DNA of 64,000 nucleotides from Nocardia speluncae NBRC 108251 (GCF_001613245.1 NZ_BDBZ01000039.1:62001-126000), one strand, 5' to 3'. Shown: positions 17,281 through 26,475, counted from the stretch's first letter. Translations and numbers: made by a program. Notes: generated from the sequence alone by a model not told the origin.

Positions 17281-18213
17281 ATGGAAGCAGACGAGCGGCG
17301 CGACGATCCGCCACACACTCGTGACCGGCTATCCCCCGCAGGCGAGGCACCATCTCGTGTTCGAGCCGACCTGGGATTCGGTGGCTCGGCAGCCGAGTTG
17401 CGCCGAGGGTGGTCGGCAATGGTGACGGTGGGGGCTGCCGCCGCGTGGGCGATTCCGGTGCTCACCTTATCGATGATGGTCGACCCCGCGGACCCGTGGA
17501 GTCCGGCGGCGATGATGGTGCCTGCCGGTGCCGCGGGCGCAGCGGTACTGGCCGTCGCGCAGGCTGTGGCTCTGCGCCGATGGCTGAGTGCGTTCCCTGT
17601 CCGCCGGTGGACCGGGGCCTCGGTAGCGGCCGGCGTTGTGGAGTGGTCGGTGATCGCGCTGGTCGTCGTCTACGGGGAAAAGGTGGGAGCCATGTCTGCC
17701 GTCGGTCAGGTTCCGCTCGTAGTCGCGGGGATGGTGTCGGTGACGTTCGCGCTGGGTGTCGGCCAATGGTTTGTCCTGCGGCGGTGGTCGGATGAGGCTG
17801 TGCTGTGGATCTGGGCCAACGCCGTTGCCTGGATCATGGGTACAGCTGTCTTCGTCGCCGCCGTCGTGCAGCCGGTGCGGGCCACCACCGCGATGACCGT
17901 CACGGCGGCAACGATCACCGCGGTGGTGGGAGCGCTGCTGCGGGGCGCGGTGGTTGCTGCGATCACCGGGGTGTACCTACTCCCCATTCTTTCCGAGGCC
18001 CACCTTCGTCCCGGTGTCTCCAGCCCCGCCGGTGCGCCGTCACGCAGCGGTTACCTGCACGCAGGTTCCGCGGCAGGCCGGCTTGTCGGGGCGGCGGATC
18101 GGTATCCCGCACGACGTGCGCTGCAGGCCTCTGTCCAGGCCCTCGCTCTGCGCCACGTACCCGGCAATTCTCGGCTGTGGCCGAACTCCGATGCGCCCGC
18201 TGCAGACAGCTGA
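17281..18213 (+). CDS. Six-helix membrane protein of unknown function
   Basis: 310 residues. A charged 40-residue N-terminal tail is followed by six clear hydrophobic segments at about 45-62, 75-98, 110-132, 140-167, 172-197 and 202-235, then a soluble Arg/Ala-rich tail. No catalytic motif is recognised. Paired WVxxRRW-like elements (WFVLRRWSDE, ALRRWLSAF) recur at helix ends, suggesting an internally repeated architecture. The ATG follows GAGGGAAC. Two DosR-type boxes upstream suggest hypoxic induction. Function unknown. Confidence 0.7.
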   Translation: MEADERRDDPPHTRDRLSPAGEAPSRVRADLGFGGSAAELRRGWSAMVTVGAAAAWAIPVLTLSMMVDPADPWSPAAMMVPAGAAGAAVLAVAQAVALRRWLSAFPVRRWTGASVAAGVVEWSVIALVVVYGEKVGAMSAVGQVPLVVAGMVSVTFALGVGQWFVLRRWSDEAVLWIWANAVAWIMGTAVFVAAVVQPVRATTAMTVTAATITAVVGALLRGAVVAAITGVYLLPILSEAHLRPGVSSPAGAPSRSGYLHAGSAAGRLVGAADRYPARRALQASVQALALRHVPGNSRLWPNSDAPAADS

Positions 18214-18262
18214 TATCCGATTCGCTCGGCCCGTACGGTTGCACCACCTCGACCATGAGCTC

Positions 18263-18276
18263 AGGGCGAAAGTCGC
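18263..18276 (-). promoter_or_regulatory. DosR-type box upstream of DUF1918 gene
   Basis: AGGGCGAAAGTCGC (GCGACTTTCGCCCT on the other strand) matches 7 of 10 half-site bases. It lies about 105 bp before the DUF1918 ATG, in a 161-bp gap. Confidence 0.5.
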
Positions 18277-18374
18277 CGGGAATGTGGACTGCCGGCACTA
18301 GGGAACAGCCCATGCCCAGGGGATCGTGGATTCCGTAGCAGCTTTTTCGATGGACACGAGAGGGGACCGATCCG

Positions 18375-18644
18375 ATGCGAGCGCAGGTCGGGGATTGGCT
18401 GGTCATCGAATGCGGATCAGTGGGCGGCAGCATCCAGCGCGGACTCATCGAAGAGGTCCATGGGCACGACGGCGGTCCGCCCTACCTGGTCCATTGGATC
18501 GAAACCGGAGGACGGGCGCTGATCTTCCCCGGACCGGATGCGCACGTGGTCACCAGCGAGGACCTGCACGCGAGCCAACGGCGGGCAGCACGTCACTTCC
18601 TGTTCGGAGGCCGTGCAGCCGAGGACCCCGCCCAGTCATCGTGA
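18375..18644 (+). CDS. DUF1918 domain protein
   Basis: 89 residues. It matches DUF1918: MRAQVGDWLVIE at the start, GLIEEVHGHDGGPPYLVHW in the middle and ALIFPGPDAHVV near the end. The domain is an SH3-like small barrel found across actinobacteria; function unknown. GAGAGGGG precedes the ATG. It stands alone, with a DosR-type box upstream and the oppositely oriented 29-codon gene just after it. Confidence 0.85.
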   Translation: MRAQVGDWLVIECGSVGGSIQRGLIEEVHGHDGGPPYLVHWIETGGRALIFPGPDAHVVTSEDLHASQRRAARHFLFGGRAAEDPAQSS

Positions 18645-18696
18645 ACGGGCGACGTCACGGTCCAAGGCCCGCCTATACCCGCCGTGCGGTCGATGG

Positions 18697-18786
18697 TCAG
18701 GGCTTCCTGATCGACAGCATGGTGGTCACCACAATGGTGACCGAGAGCACGACCGCGATTACCACGGCGGCGGTAGGCCAGTCCAT
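18697..18786 (-). CDS. 29-residue single-pass membrane peptide
   Basis: A 30-codon reading frame on the minus strand. The ATG (18784-18786) follows GAAAGGAAC with good spacing, and the stop is TGA at 18697-18699. The product starts MDWPTAA, continues as one uninterrupted Val/Ile/Ala/Thr hydrophobic helix of about 20 residues and ends SIRKP, so a positive C-terminal cap would lie in the cytoplasm. It sits downstream of the WS/DGAT on the same strand (204-bp gap). Small single-helix proteins often regulate larger membrane partners. Too short for routine gene calling; unproven. Confidence 0.55.
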   Translation of the reverse strand: MDWPTAAVVIAVVLSVTIVVTTMLSIRKP

Positions 18787-18990
18787 GTCGGTTCCTTTCC
18801 CTCGATGAAGTCATCGACCGCACGAACCGAGCGTCACAATTGCGGGCCCGGCTCATATGGTTGCTGTCAGCTTTGTACCCGAGTCTTCCGGGCGGCTCGC
18901 GGCAGCAATATGGCCCATTCGCCTGCGCCGCGGGGGCGATGGTCACTGATCGGCACCGGCACGGTATTCCTCCTGGACCGGTGGGGGCAG

Positions 18991-20379
18991 TCACGGTGGA
19001 CTTACCCGGTCGTCGGACCGAGAGCCGATCGCGAGGACCTTCCGGAAGCCGGAGTCGATACACGCGACGAAATCCGCGATGTCGGGTACGGCTGCGGTGT
19101 CGATGGTCAACCCGATATGGCAGGTGCCGAGATGGGACAGCAGTGTGGCGTTGAAGGCGGTGCCGAGTGTGGGGCCGAAGGCGTGGACGTGCTCGACTTC
19201 GGCGCCGGCGAGGTAGAGCGGGATCGGTGATCCGGGTACGTCGGAGGCGACGAAGTCGACGTGTTTCAGCATCTCCGCGAGTACTCCGCTCGGCATGCGG
19301 TTGAACACCGCGGCCACCGTGTTGGACAACGGGATCGCTGGTTCGCGCCGCCACCGTTCGACCAGGGTATGCACCTGCCACATCTGTTTGAGCGCATTGT
19401 CGGTGTCGGCGGGGATTGCGAATCTGGCGAGGGTGATGCGGTTGCCGCCGATCGGATCGTCAGGTGTGCGCAGGCTGATCGGCATCGTCAGGCGCAGCCG
19501 GTCGACCGGTGCGTCGTAGCGGGCGTGGTATTGCCGTAGTCCCAGTACGAGCGCGGTGAGGAAGGCGTCGTTGAGGGTGCATTCCACTCCGAGTGCGGAG
19601 TCGGACAACTGTTTCAAGGGGAACTGTAGGACTGTCAGTTGCCGGCCGAGGCTGCGGTCGGTCATGACCGGTGACAGGGTGGTGGTGACGGGTCTGGCGA
19701 GCCGCAGAATCGAGGTTGCCAGCGTGGCGCTGCCGCGGACGGTGCCGATCGGGTCGGCCAGGGATCGCATCAGCTTCGGTGTGCGGGTGAGGCTTCCGGT
19801 GAGAAGACTGCTTCCGGTGGCCCAGTTCCAGGCCACGATATCGGCGAGGGTTCCCATGCCGGGTTCGTTGCTGACCTTTATCGGGTCGCGTTCTGTTCCC
19901 TCACGGCTGAAATCGAGAATTTCTCCAGCGATCTGGATACCGCCGATGCCGTCGGTGAGGCTGTGGTGCACGGTGAGTACGGCGGCGCATTTACCTCCGG
20001 GCATGCCGGTCAACAGGGTGAATTTCCACAATGGCCGGGCGGGATCGAACGCGGTCATGGCTTCGGTGCGGGCGAATTCGAGGACGGCCGCAATATCTGC
20101 CGGGCGCGCCAGGGTGGCCCGGCGAATATGCCAGAACAGGTCGAAGTCCTCGTCCGGCTTCCAGCGCGGAGGTGCCAGGCTCAGTGGTACGGGGCAGAGG
20201 GTGTGGCGGAAGCGGGGTACGACCCGGGTTCCACGGTCGATTGTCCGGACCAGTTTCGCCCAGTCGGGTTCGGTGTCCAGCAGCAACACGGTCACGATCG
20301 TCGAGCGCAGCATCGGGTCCTGTTCCATGCTCCAGGTGAACAGGTCCGATTGAGTCATATGCGATGAGCGAGAACCCAT
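18991..20379 (-). CDS. Wax ester synthase/diacylglycerol acyltransferase (WS/DGAT)
   Basis: 462 residues. The active-site motif HHSLTDG lies near residues 135-141; the first histidine is the catalytic base. Other family marks are RFRHTL, GRQLTVLQFPLKQL, NDAFLTALVLGLRQYH (ND motif) and a PGSPIPLYLAGAEV segment (PLW-like). The enzyme joins acyl-CoA to diacylglycerol or a fatty alcohol, making storage lipid at the membrane. M. tuberculosis Tgs1 (Rv3130c), the DosR-controlled triacylglycerol synthase, is in this family. The ATG at 20379 follows CAGGAAG. It is one of three WS/DGATs here, and a 9/10 DosR-type box lies 80 bp upstream. Confidence 0.9.
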   Translation of the reverse strand: MGSRSSHMTQSDLFTWSMEQDPMLRSTIVTVLLLDTEPDWAKLVRTIDRGTRVVPRFRHTLCPVPLSLAPPRWKPDEDFDLFWHIRRATLARPADIAAVLEFARTEAMTAFDPARPLWKFTLLTGMPGGKCAAVLTVHHSLTDGIGGIQIAGEILDFSREGTERDPIKVSNEPGMGTLADIVAWNWATGSSLLTGSLTRTPKLMRSLADPIGTVRGSATLATSILRLARPVTTTLSPVMTDRSLGRQLTVLQFPLKQLSDSALGVECTLNDAFLTALVLGLRQYHARYDAPVDRLRLTMPISLRTPDDPIGGNRITLARFAIPADTDNALKQMWQVHTLVERWRREPAIPLSNTVAAVFNRMPSGVLAEMLKHVDFVASDVPGSPIPLYLAGAEVEHVHAFGPTLGTAFNATLLSHLGTCHIGLTIDTAAVPDIADFVACIDSGFRKVLAIGSRSDDRVSPP

Positions 20380-20453
20380 GGTCAGCTACTTCCTGGGCCG
20401 CAGGGGAGTCGGCTCGATGCTTTCACTGTGCCCCGGTGGCCGGCCGGTCGACA

Positions 20454-20467
20454 GGGGCGAAGGTCCC
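20454..20467 (-). promoter_or_regulatory. DosR-type box upstream of WS/DGAT 18991
   Basis: GGGGCGAAGGTCCC (GGGACCTTCGCCCC on the gene strand) matches 9 of 10 half-site bases, with its centre about 81 bp from the WS/DGAT ATG. Confidence 0.65.
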
Positions 20468-20551
20468 CGCCCACGGCCCGCGATCACGTGAGCGTGATTC
20501 CGCACGGCGCTCCTTGTTGCCGGCGGCTGCGGCGCCGCATGTGGCTCCGGA

Positions 20552-20565
20552 CTGACTTAGGTCCC
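20552..20565 (+). promoter_or_regulatory. DosR-type box between WS/DGAT and CBS-BON gene
   Basis: CTGACTTAGGTCCC matches 8 of 10 half-site bases. Its centre is about 155 bp before the CBS-BON ATG; it could serve either direction. Confidence 0.5.
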
Positions 20566-20713
20566 TGTGATGAGGTACTTGCGCACTGGCGGTGGCACTG
20601 ACCGGCAACGAGCCTGGAGACAGACCGGTGCCCCGTGGTGTCGAGCGGTAGCGAGGGCTTCGACGGCATCGGCCGGCCCTTGAACTGATCAGCCTGCAAT
20701 GAGGTGATCTCGA

Positions 20714-21295
20714 ATGCGTGCACGCGATATCCTGAGCCGACCGGTGGTTACGGTGCGGCGAGACACGGCATTGACCGACGCTGTGGCGTTGCTGACCGGC
20801 CATGGTTTCGCCGCGCTGCCCGTCGTCGACGAGCGAGAGCGTGTGGTGGGCATATTGTCGGAGTCCGATGCGATGGCCGCGATCGAATCCGGGCGGGAGG
20901 CCGGTATCGTCGAGGTCGCGATGTCGACTCCGGTGTCCGTGGTCGAGCCGACCACGGAGGTGCCCGAGATGGTGAAGGTCATGCTCGATCACCACCGGCG
21001 GTCGGTGCCGGTCGTGGAGGCCGGTGTGCTGGTCGGCATCGTGGCTCGCCGGGACCTGTTGCGGGCGCTGGCACGGGACGAGCAGGCGCTCGAGGCGCGG
21101 GTGTATTCGTTGCTCGAGGATTATTCGGGCAGTCACCGGCAGTGGGATGTCGAGGTGGTCGACTCGAATGTCACTATCCGCGGGATCTGTGCGGACGAGG
21201 CCGAGCAGCGGGTGCTGGCGGCGATCACACGGACGATCCCGGGTGTCGGCGAGGTCCGTGTGGTGGATACCGCGGCGATCCCATCAGATCAATGA
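20714..21295 (+). CDS. CBS-CBS-BON protein
   Basis: 193 residues. Two CBS repeats (DILSRPVVTVRRDTALTDA, HGFAALPVVDERERVVGILS; then MSTPVSVVEPTTEVPEMV, HHRRSVPVVEAGVLVGIV) are followed by a BON domain (about 130-190). The CBS pair is expected to bind AMP/ATP; the BON domain suggests a membrane or lipid ligand. It has the same layout as the first half of the 357-residue protein at 10392. GAGGTGAT precedes the ATG. It lies back-to-back with the WS/DGAT and shares its promoter region, so it may report energy state to lipid storage (inference). Confidence 0.87.
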   Translation: MRARDILSRPVVTVRRDTALTDAVALLTGHGFAALPVVDERERVVGILSESDAMAAIESGREAGIVEVAMSTPVSVVEPTTEVPEMVKVMLDHHRRSVPVVEAGVLVGIVARRDLLRALARDEQALEARVYSLLEDYSGSHRQWDVEVVDSNVTIRGICADEAEQRVLAAITRTIPGVGEVRVVDTAAIPSDQ

Positions 21296-21341
21296 CACCC
21301 GGCCGGGCTCGGGGGCCCGGTGGATTCGTTGCCCGGGTGTC
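21294..21341. terminator. Bidirectional terminator-like stem between converging genes
   Basis: GACACCCGG (21294-21302) pairs perfectly with CCGGGTGTC (21333-21341), and the loop contains a nested CCGGGC/GCCCGG stem. It lies where the CBS-BON gene and the cation ATPase converge. There is no T tract, as is common in high-GC actinobacteria. Confidence 0.5.
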
Positions 21342-21344
21342 GGC

Positions 21345-23933
21345 TTATGTGTCCGCGGCGACCGGGACGGTGCGGCGCTTCGGTGGGTGCAGGATTCGGT
21401 CCAGGCGCGCGGCCACGTAGCCGAGAACCGATACCGCGCTCACGATCAGTAGATCACCGGGCGTCAAGGGTTCGGTGCCGAGAAGCTCACGCAGCAATGG
21501 CAGGTACAGACCGGCGAGTTGCAGCAGGAGCGCACCGGCCACGGCCACCAGGAGAATGGGATTGGCCAGAGAACGCACCCGGGTGCGTGAGCCGAGGGCC
21601 ACCCCGAGCTGGGTCATCCCGAGAGCCAGGAACGCCATGCTCTGCCACGGTCTCCCGGTCTGGTCGGCCCAGATGGCCACCCCCAGCGTCACCACGGTCA
21701 GCGCGATCCCGATCCGGATCACCCGCAGCCACAGCCCGGCACCGAGGATGGTTTCGGTGGGTGGGCGCGGCGGCCGGTTCATCGCTTCGGGTTCGGCGGG
21801 TTCGCCGCCGAGCGCGACCCCGGGCAGCCCATGGGTGAGCAGGTTGATCCACAGGATCTGGGCAGGCAGAAGCGGCAGAGCTAGCCCGAAGAAGGGTCCG
21901 AGCAGCATCACCGCGATCTCGGCCGCTCCACCGGAGAGACCGTAGACCAGGAATCGGCGGATGTTGTCGTATACCCGGCGGCCTTCTTCCACCGCGACGA
22001 TGACGGTGTCGAGGTTGTCGTCGGCGAGCACGAGATCGGCGGCTTGGCGGGCGACTTCGGTGCCGCGGCTGCCCATCGCCACCCCGATATCGGCGTCCTG
22101 GAGCGCGGGACCGTCGTTGACTCCGTCGCCGGTCATGGCCACGACGTGACCGGCGTGATGCAGGGCGTCGATGATCCTCAGCTTCTCGCCGGGTGTCGCC
22201 CGCGCGAACACGGTGCTGGTTTTCAGGTCGTCGTCTCGAACGGTTGCGCGGCAGTCGATCACCGGTTCGCCTGGGCCGCGGATCCCGAGACGGGTCGCGA
22301 TTGCCTGCGCTGTGCCGGCGTGATCGCCGGTGATGAGCACGGGCCGGATCCCGGCCGTGCGGCAGGCCGCGATGGTAGCTGCCGCCGCGGTCCGGGGTGG
22401 GTCGAAGATGGCGATCAAACCGAGCAGCCGCAGGTGCTGTTCCATGGTTTCCTCACCCGAGGACGGTGCGTCGGTCCGGTGCGCGTCGGCCACGGCGAGT
22501 ACCCGGAAACCGTCTCGAGCCCAGCGCTCGGCTTGCTCGGCGGCCTGGGCCAGCTGCAGCGGTTCGTCGTCGAGGATCGGTGCGGTGAGGATCGCTTCGG
22601 GTGCGCCCTTGCAGATGACCCGGTAGCCGCCGGCCGGGGCGCGGTGGGCTGTCGACATGCGTTTGCGGTCGCTGTCGAACGGCCGTTCGGCGACTCGCGG
22701 AACCCGGGCGTGCAGTTCGTCGGTGTCGAGACCGAGCTTCAACGCCGCCGACAGCAATGCCAGCTCGGTGGGATCGCCCAGCGCCACCCACTCGCCCGTC
22801 TCGCCGTCGGCCGCCGGCGTCAGACGTGCGTCGTTACACAGGGCGGCTGCCGCCAGGAGCTCGGTGAGAACTGGTTGGTCGCCGGGACGCAGCTGCCGGT
22901 CACCGGCGAGCACGGCACCGGTCGGGCTGTAGTCGGTGCCGGTGACCGAGGCCTGCGCGTGCGGAGTCCAGATCCGGCGGGCCGCCATACGCCCTTCGGT
23001 CAGGGTGCCCGTTTTGTCGGTCGCCAGTACCGTCACCGACCCCAGGGTTTCCACCGCGGGTAGGTGGCGGATGAGTGCTGCGCGTTGTGCCATGCGCCGG
23101 GCCCCCAGTGCCAGGCTCAGGGTCACCACGGCCGGCAGTGATTCCGGGACGGCGGCCACCGCCAAACTGATCGCGGTGACCACCATCAGTTCGACCGGCT
23201 GCCCACGGAGCAGACCCAGGATCAGGACGAGTACGCACAAGACGATGACCACGGCGGCCAGCAGCCGCCCGAACCCGGCGAGCCGGCGCTGCAGCGGCGT
23301 GGCGGCATGGCCGCGGTCGAGGAGGTGGGCGATCTGCCCGGTGGCGCTGGCGGTCCCGGTCGCGGTGACCACGGCGGCGCCCCGGCCGCGGACCACGACC
23401 GTACCGGCCGAGAGCCCGGATGCTGTAGTGAGATTCTTTTCCACCGGCACGGATTCGCCGGTAACTGCCGATTCGTCGACGGCCAGCGATTCGGCGGTAC
23501 ACGCGGTGGCATCGGCGGCCAGGATGTCGCCCTCACCGAGCACCAGCAGATCCCCGACGACCACCTCCGCCGCCGGAATCTCGCGTTGCACCCCGTCACG
23601 CAGCACGCGTGCGGTGGGCGCGGTCAACTCCGACAGCGCCGAAATCGCACGGTCTGCCCGGATCTCCTGGGCGACACCGACCACCGTGTTGATCACGACG
23701 ACGGTCAGGATGATGGTCATGTCGGCCCAGTCGCCGGTGAAGACCGTCAAGACCGCGGCGACCAGCAGGACGACGATGAGCGGATCCCGCAGCTGGGTGA
23801 GCACACGCTGCCACCATCGTGTCGGCGGGCGTTGCGGCAAGACATTGGGTCCGTCGGCAGCCAGGCGTTGCGCTGCCTGCGCAGCGGTCAGCCCCGTGAC
23901 GCTCGGTGCGGCGGTGCTCTTGTGTAGTGACAT
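21345..23933 (-). CDS. P-type cation-transporting ATPase, CtpF-like (P2 family)
   Basis: 862 residues, full length. N-terminal cation-ATPase domain (LTAAQAAQRLAADGPNVLP), TGES motif (VTGESVPVEK), phosphorylated aspartate in DKTGTLTEG near 305, KGAPEAI, hinge MTGDGVNDGPALQDADIGVAMG, and about ten membrane helices. The M4 cation site reads VPESLPAVVTLSLALG where most P2A pumps have PEGLP. The family exports Ca2+ or Mn2+; M. tuberculosis CtpF (Rv1997) is a DosR-regulon Ca2+ pump. GGGGAGAC precedes the ATG at 23933. It is the last gene of a flavodoxin-USP-USP-ATPase operon, mirroring the Rv1996/Rv1997 pairing. Confidence 0.92.
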   Translation of the reverse strand: MSLHKSTAAPSVTGLTAAQAAQRLAADGPNVLPQRPPTRWWQRVLTQLRDPLIVVLLVAAVLTVFTGDWADMTIILTVVVINTVVGVAQEIRADRAISALSELTAPTARVLRDGVQREIPAAEVVVGDLLVLGEGDILAADATACTAESLAVDESAVTGESVPVEKNLTTASGLSAGTVVVRGRGAAVVTATGTASATGQIAHLLDRGHAATPLQRRLAGFGRLLAAVVIVLCVLVLILGLLRGQPVELMVVTAISLAVAAVPESLPAVVTLSLALGARRMAQRAALIRHLPAVETLGSVTVLATDKTGTLTEGRMAARRIWTPHAQASVTGTDYSPTGAVLAGDRQLRPGDQPVLTELLAAAALCNDARLTPAADGETGEWVALGDPTELALLSAALKLGLDTDELHARVPRVAERPFDSDRKRMSTAHRAPAGGYRVICKGAPEAILTAPILDDEPLQLAQAAEQAERWARDGFRVLAVADAHRTDAPSSGEETMEQHLRLLGLIAIFDPPRTAAAATIAACRTAGIRPVLITGDHAGTAQAIATRLGIRGPGEPVIDCRATVRDDDLKTSTVFARATPGEKLRIIDALHHAGHVVAMTGDGVNDGPALQDADIGVAMGSRGTEVARQAADLVLADDNLDTVIVAVEEGRRVYDNIRRFLVYGLSGGAAEIAVMLLGPFFGLALPLLPAQILWINLLTHGLPGVALGGEPAEPEAMNRPPRPPTETILGAGLWLRVIRIGIALTVVTLGVAIWADQTGRPWQSMAFLALGMTQLGVALGSRTRVRSLANPILLVAVAGALLLQLAGLYLPLLRELLGTEPLTPGDLLIVSAVSVLGYVAARLDRILHPPKRRTVPVAADT

Positions 23934-23955
23934 CGGCCCGTCTCCCCGTGTGGGT

Positions 23956-24870
23956 TCATCCGTCGGTGCGGGAGCGCACGATAAGCAGCGGGGTGTCCAC
24001 GGCGTGCAGCAGTGCGTTGCTGGTGGAGCCGAGCAGCATGCCGGTGAAGCCGCCGCGACCGTGGCTGCCGACCACGACCAGCTGAGCGCCGGCCGCAGCG
24101 TCCAGCAGCGAGCGCACCGGCCGGTCGGTGGTGATGATCCGCTCGACCTCGACGTCGGGGTACTGCTCGGCGTACCCGGCGAGGTTTTCGGCGAGGACGG
24201 CGTCGGTCTCTGCGCGGGCCGAATCCCAGCCGCGGACCGGTAGTTCCAGGCCGCTGGTATCGCTCCACGCGTGCAATGCGATCAGCCCTGTCCTGCGACG
24301 GGATGCTTCGTCGAAGGCCGCCGCGACGGCGGGGGCACTGTTGTCGGTGCCGTCGACGCCGACCAGAATCGGCTGGCGGGCCGTCACGGCATCGACACCG
24401 GCGGGGGAGCGTAGGACAGCGACCGGGCAGCGTGCGTGGCGGGCCACGGTGGTACTGACCGACCCCAGCAGACCGCGGGAGAACGCTCCCATTCCGTGGC
24501 TGCCGACCACGAGCATTCGCGCCGGCGCGGAGCGACTCAGCAACGCGTGCGGGGGCAACTCTTCGGTCACCACGGTGGTGATGGGCACCGGTGAGTGTTC
24601 CGCGCCCGCTGTGCGCGCCACTCGCGCGGCCTCGCTGGTGACGTGTTCCCCTTCCCGTCGCAGAGACTGTCGTTCGGCGTCACTGAGCACAACTCCGGGC
24701 CCGAACCCGCTCGGTACTCCGACAGCGTTGACGATATGCAGATCGCAGTGGTGCAATCCCGCTTCGGTGGCGGCCCAAGCGACTGCCCGCAAAGAGGTGG
24801 GGGACCCGTCGGCGCCGACCACGATCCGAGACGCAACCTGCGGGAGCGGTTCGCGCTCCGATTCGGACAT
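23956..24870 (-). CDS. Universal stress protein, tandem UspA domains
   Basis: 304 residues with two UspA domains (about 12-150 and 160-300). Each begins with a VGADGS/VGVDGT ATP-contact loop and ends with a G-x2-G-x9-G(S/T) motif: VVGSHGMGAFSRGLLGS and VVGSHGRGGFTGMLLGSTSN. These fit ATP-binding USPs such as Rv2005c, Rv1996 and Rv2623. The ATG at 24870 follows ACAGGAGC; the longer frame upstream overlaps the preceding gene and is rejected. Only 14 bp separates it from the upstream USP. Likely cytosolic and linked to growth arrest in energy-poor cells (family knowledge). Confidence 0.92.
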   Translation of the reverse strand: MSESEREPLPQVASRIVVGADGSPTSLRAVAWAATEAGLHHCDLHIVNAVGVPSGFGPGVVLSDAERQSLRREGEHVTSEAARVARTAGAEHSPVPITTVVTEELPPHALLSRSAPARMLVVGSHGMGAFSRGLLGSVSTTVARHARCPVAVLRSPAGVDAVTARQPILVGVDGTDNSAPAVAAAFDEASRRRTGLIALHAWSDTSGLELPVRGWDSARAETDAVLAENLAGYAEQYPDVEVERIITTDRPVRSLLDAAAGAQLVVVGSHGRGGFTGMLLGSTSNALLHAVDTPLLIVRSRTDG

Positions 24871-24884
24871 GTTCTGCTCCTGTG

Positions 24885-25790
24885 TCACTGAGGCGGTACG
24901 GGATCGGGTCGGTGGTGTCGTGCGATGATCAGCGGGCACTCGGCTGCGTGTAGCAGGGCCACGCTCGTGGAACCGAGCACCATGGAGGCAAAGCCGCCGC
25001 GCCCGCGGCTGCCGATCACCACCAGTTGCGCACGCTCGCATTCGGTGAGCAGGCTGCGCGCGGGCGCATCAGAAGTGACGACCCGCTCGACGGGGACAGT
25101 GGGAAATTGCTGCGCGAAGCCGGCGAGCTGCTGGGCGAAGCGGTTCTCCTCGGCCGCGCAGGCGCGTTCCCATTGCGTTCGCACGTCGATCCCGCTGGTA
25201 TCGCTCCATGCGTGGACCGCGACAAGGGCTACTCGACGGCACGCGGCCTCCTCGAAGGCGAGCTTCAACGCTGTCGCGCTGTCCGGAGATCCGTCCACCC
25301 CGACTAGTACCGGCCGGCATTGTGACACCGCGTCGGTGGCGGAAAGATCACGAATCACCGCGACCGGGCAGCGTGCATGCCCGGCTACCGCCGCGCTCAG
25401 CGATCCGATCACAGTAGGTGCCACGCCACCACGGCCGCTACTGCCGACCACGACCATCCACGCTGACCACGACCGGTCCAGCAGGGCCAGGGTGATCAGC
25501 TCGGATGTCACCTCGGTGCTCACCGCCACGGAGTCGTGACCAGCGGCGGCCTGCGCGATGCGGGCGGCTTCGGCGACGGTGTCCTCCGCGATCGACTGCA
25601 GGCATTCGGCCCCCTGGCCGGTCCGAACCAACGCCGGGATACGCGCGGTGGACACCAGCAGGTGCAGCGGGCGGCCCCGCAAGTGTGCTTCCAACCCCGC
25701 CCACGCCGCCGCCCGATAGGACGTCGGGGAGCCGTCGACGGCAGCCACGATCGGCGCTGCGGTGTCCTGATCGCCGTGGTCCTCGATCAT
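24885..25790 (-). CDS. Universal stress protein, tandem UspA domains
   Basis: 301 residues with two UspA domains. It begins IVAAVDGSPTSYRAAAWAG; the C-terminal nucleotide motif VIGSRGRGGFASMVLGSTS is intact, and the first-domain version is VVGSSGRGGVAPTVIGS. The divergent first half and a shortened middle (SWSAWMVVV) distinguish it from the downstream paralogue. The ATG follows AAAGGAGAG. It is the second gene of the flavodoxin-led operon. Confidence 0.9.
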   Translation of the reverse strand: MIEDHGDQDTAAPIVAAVDGSPTSYRAAAWAGLEAHLRGRPLHLLVSTARIPALVRTGQGAECLQSIAEDTVAEAARIAQAAAGHDSVAVSTEVTSELITLALLDRSWSAWMVVVGSSGRGGVAPTVIGSLSAAVAGHARCPVAVIRDLSATDAVSQCRPVLVGVDGSPDSATALKLAFEEAACRRVALVAVHAWSDTSGIDVRTQWERACAAEENRFAQQLAGFAQQFPTVPVERVVTSDAPARSLLTECERAQLVVIGSRGRGGFASMVLGSTSVALLHAAECPLIIARHHRPDPVPPQ

Positions 25791-25876
25791 CGCCGGCTCT
25801 CCTTTACGCTCCTACCGCGAGGAACCGCACCCTTCGGGCCGGCCGACCAGGCGGTCGATGCTCGCCGGGCAGGCGA

Positions 25877-26431
25877 TCATGGGTGGATGGTGTGGGTTCG
25901 TGCCGCGGGGAGCCCAAGTGAATCGGCGATACCAGCCGACCATGTTTGGATCGCGGCCCAGTCCCGCAGGTCGCCGTAACGACCACCGCCCATGAGCCGG
26001 TAGAGGATGCGCGCCTTCAGCGACACGCCCTGACGCTCGTAGGTGCCGGCGAAGGCCTGGTAGTCGCGGGCATGCACCGCGTCTCGATGCGCGGCGACCT
26101 TTTTGGGCACCATGCGACCGACCCGGCGGCCGACAGGGCCACGCAACGCCGGCCCGAGGCCGACGGTGAACAGGCGGACATCGGTGGACGCCAGTTCGGT
26201 CCGGTTGTGCTCGAGATAGGCCGCAGCCGTCGGTAAGAGATCCATATTGTGGACGGCGCTGCCGAGGACCACCGTGTCGACCTGCCCGGGAGCGGGTGCG
26301 TGGTCGATATCGTGCAACTCGACGCGAGCACCGCGTTCGGCCAGCTCAGCGGCAATGAACTCGGCGATATCGCGGGTACTGCCCTGTTCGGTCGCGTAGA
26401 TGACCGCCACCCTGCGCATGGTCGATGTCAT
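25877..26431 (-). CDS. Flavodoxin-domain protein (HemG-like)
   Basis: 184 residues. The N-terminal FMN phosphate loop YATEQGSTRDIAEFIA fits long-chain flavodoxins, and VVLGSAVHNMDLLPTAAAYL and LFTVGLGPALRGP match the flavodoxin_5/HemG group. It may carry electrons to or from reductases or oxidise a small substrate; true protoporphyrinogen oxidase activity cannot be claimed. Start options are 26431 and an internal ATG at 26419 (MRRVAVIY); neither has a strong ribosome site. It heads the leftward USP-USP-ATPase operon and is divergent from a nitroreductase, sharing a strong DosR-type box. Confidence 0.8.
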   Translation of the reverse strand: MTSTMRRVAVIYATEQGSTRDIAEFIAAELAERGARVELHDIDHAPAPGQVDTVVLGSAVHNMDLLPTAAAYLEHNRTELASTDVRLFTVGLGPALRGPVGRRVGRMVPKKVAAHRDAVHARDYQAFAGTYERQGVSLKARILYRLMGGGRYGDLRDWAAIQTWSAGIADSLGLPAARTHTIHP

Positions 26432-26475
26432 ACCGGTGAGTGTGGTGCTTCACCGGTGACTGCGCGCAGGGTCAT

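Larger units (their letters stand above)
20380..20713. other. 334-bp divergent promoter region with two DosR-type boxes
   Basis: This gap separates the leftward WS/DGAT from the rightward CBS-BON gene. I see no gene in it; the two boxes at 20454 and 20552 could each drive one side. Confidence 0.6.
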
